A stretch of 6,636 nt of DNA. Source: Thermus kawarayensis JCM 12314. Its GTDB lineage: Bacteria > Deinococcota > Deinococci > Deinococcales > Thermaceae. Of this stretch, positions 5,064 through 6,636 are shown one piece after another. The stretch is from contig BBBL01000087.1 of NCBI GenBank assembly GCA_001311545.1, forward strand, positions 1-6,636, written 5' to 3'. How positions within the stretch are numbered: position 1 is the first letter of the stretch; the number at the start of each line of letters is the position of its first letter. The notes beneath the pieces are model-generated. The model had not been told where the DNA came from. It did not search any database and saw nothing but the letters and a program-made list of their open reading frames with translations. A program made the position numbers and the translations under genes.

Positions 5064-5832
5064 AGGAGCTCCACGGGCATCCCCTCCCTCAGGCCCAGGG
5101 CCTCCCGGGCACTTCCCCCGTGAAGGGCGATCTCCAAGAGACCGGCGCTTCCCAGGTAGGCCAGGGCCTCCCCCACGGCCACCTCGCCGAAGGTGCGCCG
5201 GATGGGAAGCCGCTTCCCGCCACCTCCACCCAGCCGCCCAAGGGGGCCCGGAGCAGGGTGGTGATGGCGTTGCCGAAGCGGTCAAAGGTGAGGACCTCCC
5301 CCCGGGGGCCTGGCCCAGGGAGAGGGGTAGGCGGAGGAGGCTTTCCGGGGACACCTCCCTTCCCAGAGCCTCAGGGGAAGGCCCAAGGCCAGGTGGGCCG
5401 CCGCCGGGGCGAAGCGGTCGCGGCCGTGGAAGGTGGCCCCTCCTGGGCGCCAGCCGGGAAGGGGAAGCACCCCTTTGGGGGAAGGCGGGAGGAGGCTTTC
5501 CAGGAGAAAGGCCTTCCGGGGAGGGTCCAGGAGCCAGGCCAGGGTGAACAGGCCGTTGTCCGGGCCTACGTACCACCGCCTACCCCGGGCGGCCACGGCC
5601 CGCCGGGAGGTTCCCACCCCCGGGTCCACCACCGCCAGGAGGACGGCCCCTTCCGGCAGGTAGGGCACCGCCTCAAAGAGGACGTAGGCCGCCCGCCGGA
5701 GGTCCTGGGGAGGGAGGTCGTGGGCCAGGTCCACCACCTCCACCCCCGGGGCCCTCTCCCGGAGCACCGCCTTGACCACCCCCACGTAGGGTCTTGCAGG
5801 CCGAAGTCGGAGAGGAAGAAGACCGGGCTCAT
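5060..5832 (-). CDS. SAM hydroxide adenosyltransferase (SAM hydrolase, former DUF62), four frameshifts
   Basis: The family breaks S-adenosylmethionine with water into adenosine and methionine and is related to the fluorinase and chlorinase SalL. The repaired protein has 258 residues. Seen are FFLSDFGLQDPYVGVVKAVL (5-24), HDLPPQDLRRAAYVL (38-52), AVVDPGVGTSRR (67-78), WYVGPDNGLF (87-96), FHGRDRFAPAAAHLA (135-149) and GEVLTFDRFGNAITTL (179-194). The Asp-Arg-His set of the hydrolases matches D70, R77 and H136, so water rather than halide is the expected nucleophile. Single bases are missing in the runs at 5789-5791, 5374-5377, 5298-5303 and 5220-5221; restoring each rebuilds the family sequence to MPVELL at the end. 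The ATG follows the membrane protein's stop directly, so translation is probably coupled. Its physiological role is unclear. Confidence 0.92.
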
Positions 5833-6636
5833 CTAGAACCTTCGCAACCAGGTGGGGGGGAAGAGGGCCAGGACCACCCCCGCCACCACCCAGCCCAAGG
5901 CCACCCCCAAGACGCCCCCCCGCCCGCTCCCTGGCCCAAAGGAGCCCGGCCCCCAGGAGGAGGAAGAGGAAGGTGGGGCCGGGCACCGCCAGGGCGAAGA
6001 AGAGCGAGGAGAGATAGGGGGCGAGATCCCGGTAGCGCTCCCTAAACACCCAAGGGGCGAGGCCTCGGAAGAGGGGCTCCATGAGGGCCAGGCCTAAGAA
6101 GACCAGGAGGTGTAAGGGCAGGGTGGGAAACCCCAAGAAGGGCCGCACCAGCCGTAGGCCCCCAGGGCCAGGACCAGGGCCGGTCCCACCCAGAACCCCT
6201 CCACCCAGCCCTCGAGGGCCCCAGCACCTGGGAAAGGCGCCGCCTTTGCCAAAGGAGAAGCCCCATAAGGAGGAAAAGGCCGTAGGCCAGGAAGAAGCTG
6301 GGGAGGATCTGGGCCCTTTGGTAAGGGGTGAAAAGGGCCAGGAGGTTGGCGAAGAGGGCCTTGCCCAGGAAAAGGGCCACCCCCAGGGCCAAGGCCAGGG
6401 CCAGGAGGACGAGAAGGTAGAGGCTCCCCGGCCCCGGGAGGGGGTCTTCCACCACCTCCACCGTGCGCAGGGGCTCAATGCGGCTTTCCCCCAGGACCAC
6501 CAGGACCAAAAAGGCCACGAAGGCCAGAAGCCAGGGCCACACCCGGCCAGGAGAAGCCCGGGGAGGTTCAGAAGCCCCGAAAGCTGCCCCAGGGCCGCCT
6601 GCCCCCGGGCCCAGTCCCCCTGGCCCAGGTAGGCCA
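5833..6636 (-). CDS. Polytopic membrane protein, CPBP (CAAX protease)-like with degenerate motifs; 5' end outside window, about four frameshifts
   Basis: I do not recognise a named protein. The reading enters from the right edge as YLGQGDWARGQAALGQL, a TPR-like helix pair. About eight hydrophobic segments follow: WPWLLAFVAFLVLVVLG, LYLLVLLALALALGVALFL, LPSFFLAYGLFLLMGLLLW, one around WVGPALVLALG, LHLLVFLGLALMEPLF, LSSLFFALAVPG, FLFLLLGAGLLWA and VLGVALGWVVAGVVLALF. It ends TWLRRF. The stretch MEPLFRG, then SLFFALAVPG, then LLLGAGLLWARERAG, follows the order of CPBP intramembrane proteases. However, the usual Glu-Glu pair is Glu-Pro and the expected histidine of the second motif is absent, so it is probably not a protease; this is inference. 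Frame breaks lie at 6542-6544, 6219-6222, about 6159-6163 and 5915-5921. The last needs one base fewer or two more in a seven-C run. It is coupled to the adenosyltransferase gene (TAGATG). Confidence 0.75.

Noticed and set aside
5282..6478. A long minus-strand open frame that seems to fuse a membrane protein to the SAM hydrolase
   Set aside because: Its first third is frame-shifted membrane sequence of poor composition, and the true stop and start (TAGATG at 5835-5830) lie in other frames. The fusion is an accident of missing bases.

Overview
The window is very GC-rich, with G/C-ending codons, Shine-Dalgarno and leaderless starts side by side, and proteins (FolP, SurE, NDK, Csp) that closely resemble my memory of Thermus thermophilus proteins. 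The best guess is a Thermus species, and I see nothing that looks foreign or phage-like. No database search was possible.

Layout, left to right. (1) A universal stress protein gene on the minus strand runs off the left edge (346 down to 1). It is divergent from folP-folB on the plus strand (380-1215 and 1225 to about 1580), a two-gene folate unit closed by an intrinsic terminator. (2) A short hairpin repeat lies at 1674-1697, then a stand-alone NYN-domain (PIN-like RNase) gene at 1733-2299. (3) A 284-base intergenic tract at 2300-2583 carries three more hairpins of the same plan. (4) A minus-strand pair follows: a tail-anchored PP2C protein phosphatase (3941 to 3019), then ndk (2997 to 2584). 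(5) Divergent from the phosphatase is a cold-shock protein gene (4056-4261) with a textbook terminator, followed directly by surE (4318-5063). (6) Convergent with surE is a minus-strand pair. A polytopic membrane protein entering from the right edge (6636 to 5833) is followed with no gap (TAGATG) by a SAM hydroxide adenosyltransferase (5832 to 5060), whose stop overlaps that of surE.

Most genes are broken by single-base frame changes. In almost every case restoring one base in a G, C, A or T run gives back a full family sequence, and the losses are nearly all one-base deletions. I count about 15 in eight of the ten genes; only the NYN gene and ndk are clean. This is the signature of uncorrected sequencing error rather than pseudogenes, and I annotate the genes as single intact coding regions with the suspected sites given.

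Functionally the window is mostly housekeeping: folate synthesis (FolP, FolB), nucleotide metabolism (NDK, SurE), SAM breakdown to adenosine and methionine, protein dephosphorylation, cold-shock RNA binding and general stress. The least explained parts are the family of hairpins with different stem sequences but the same architecture around the NYN gene, and the membrane protein that resembles a CPBP (CAAX-type) protease with degenerate active-site motifs. Leaderless promoters with the same 6-base gap from -10 box to start codon are also visible.
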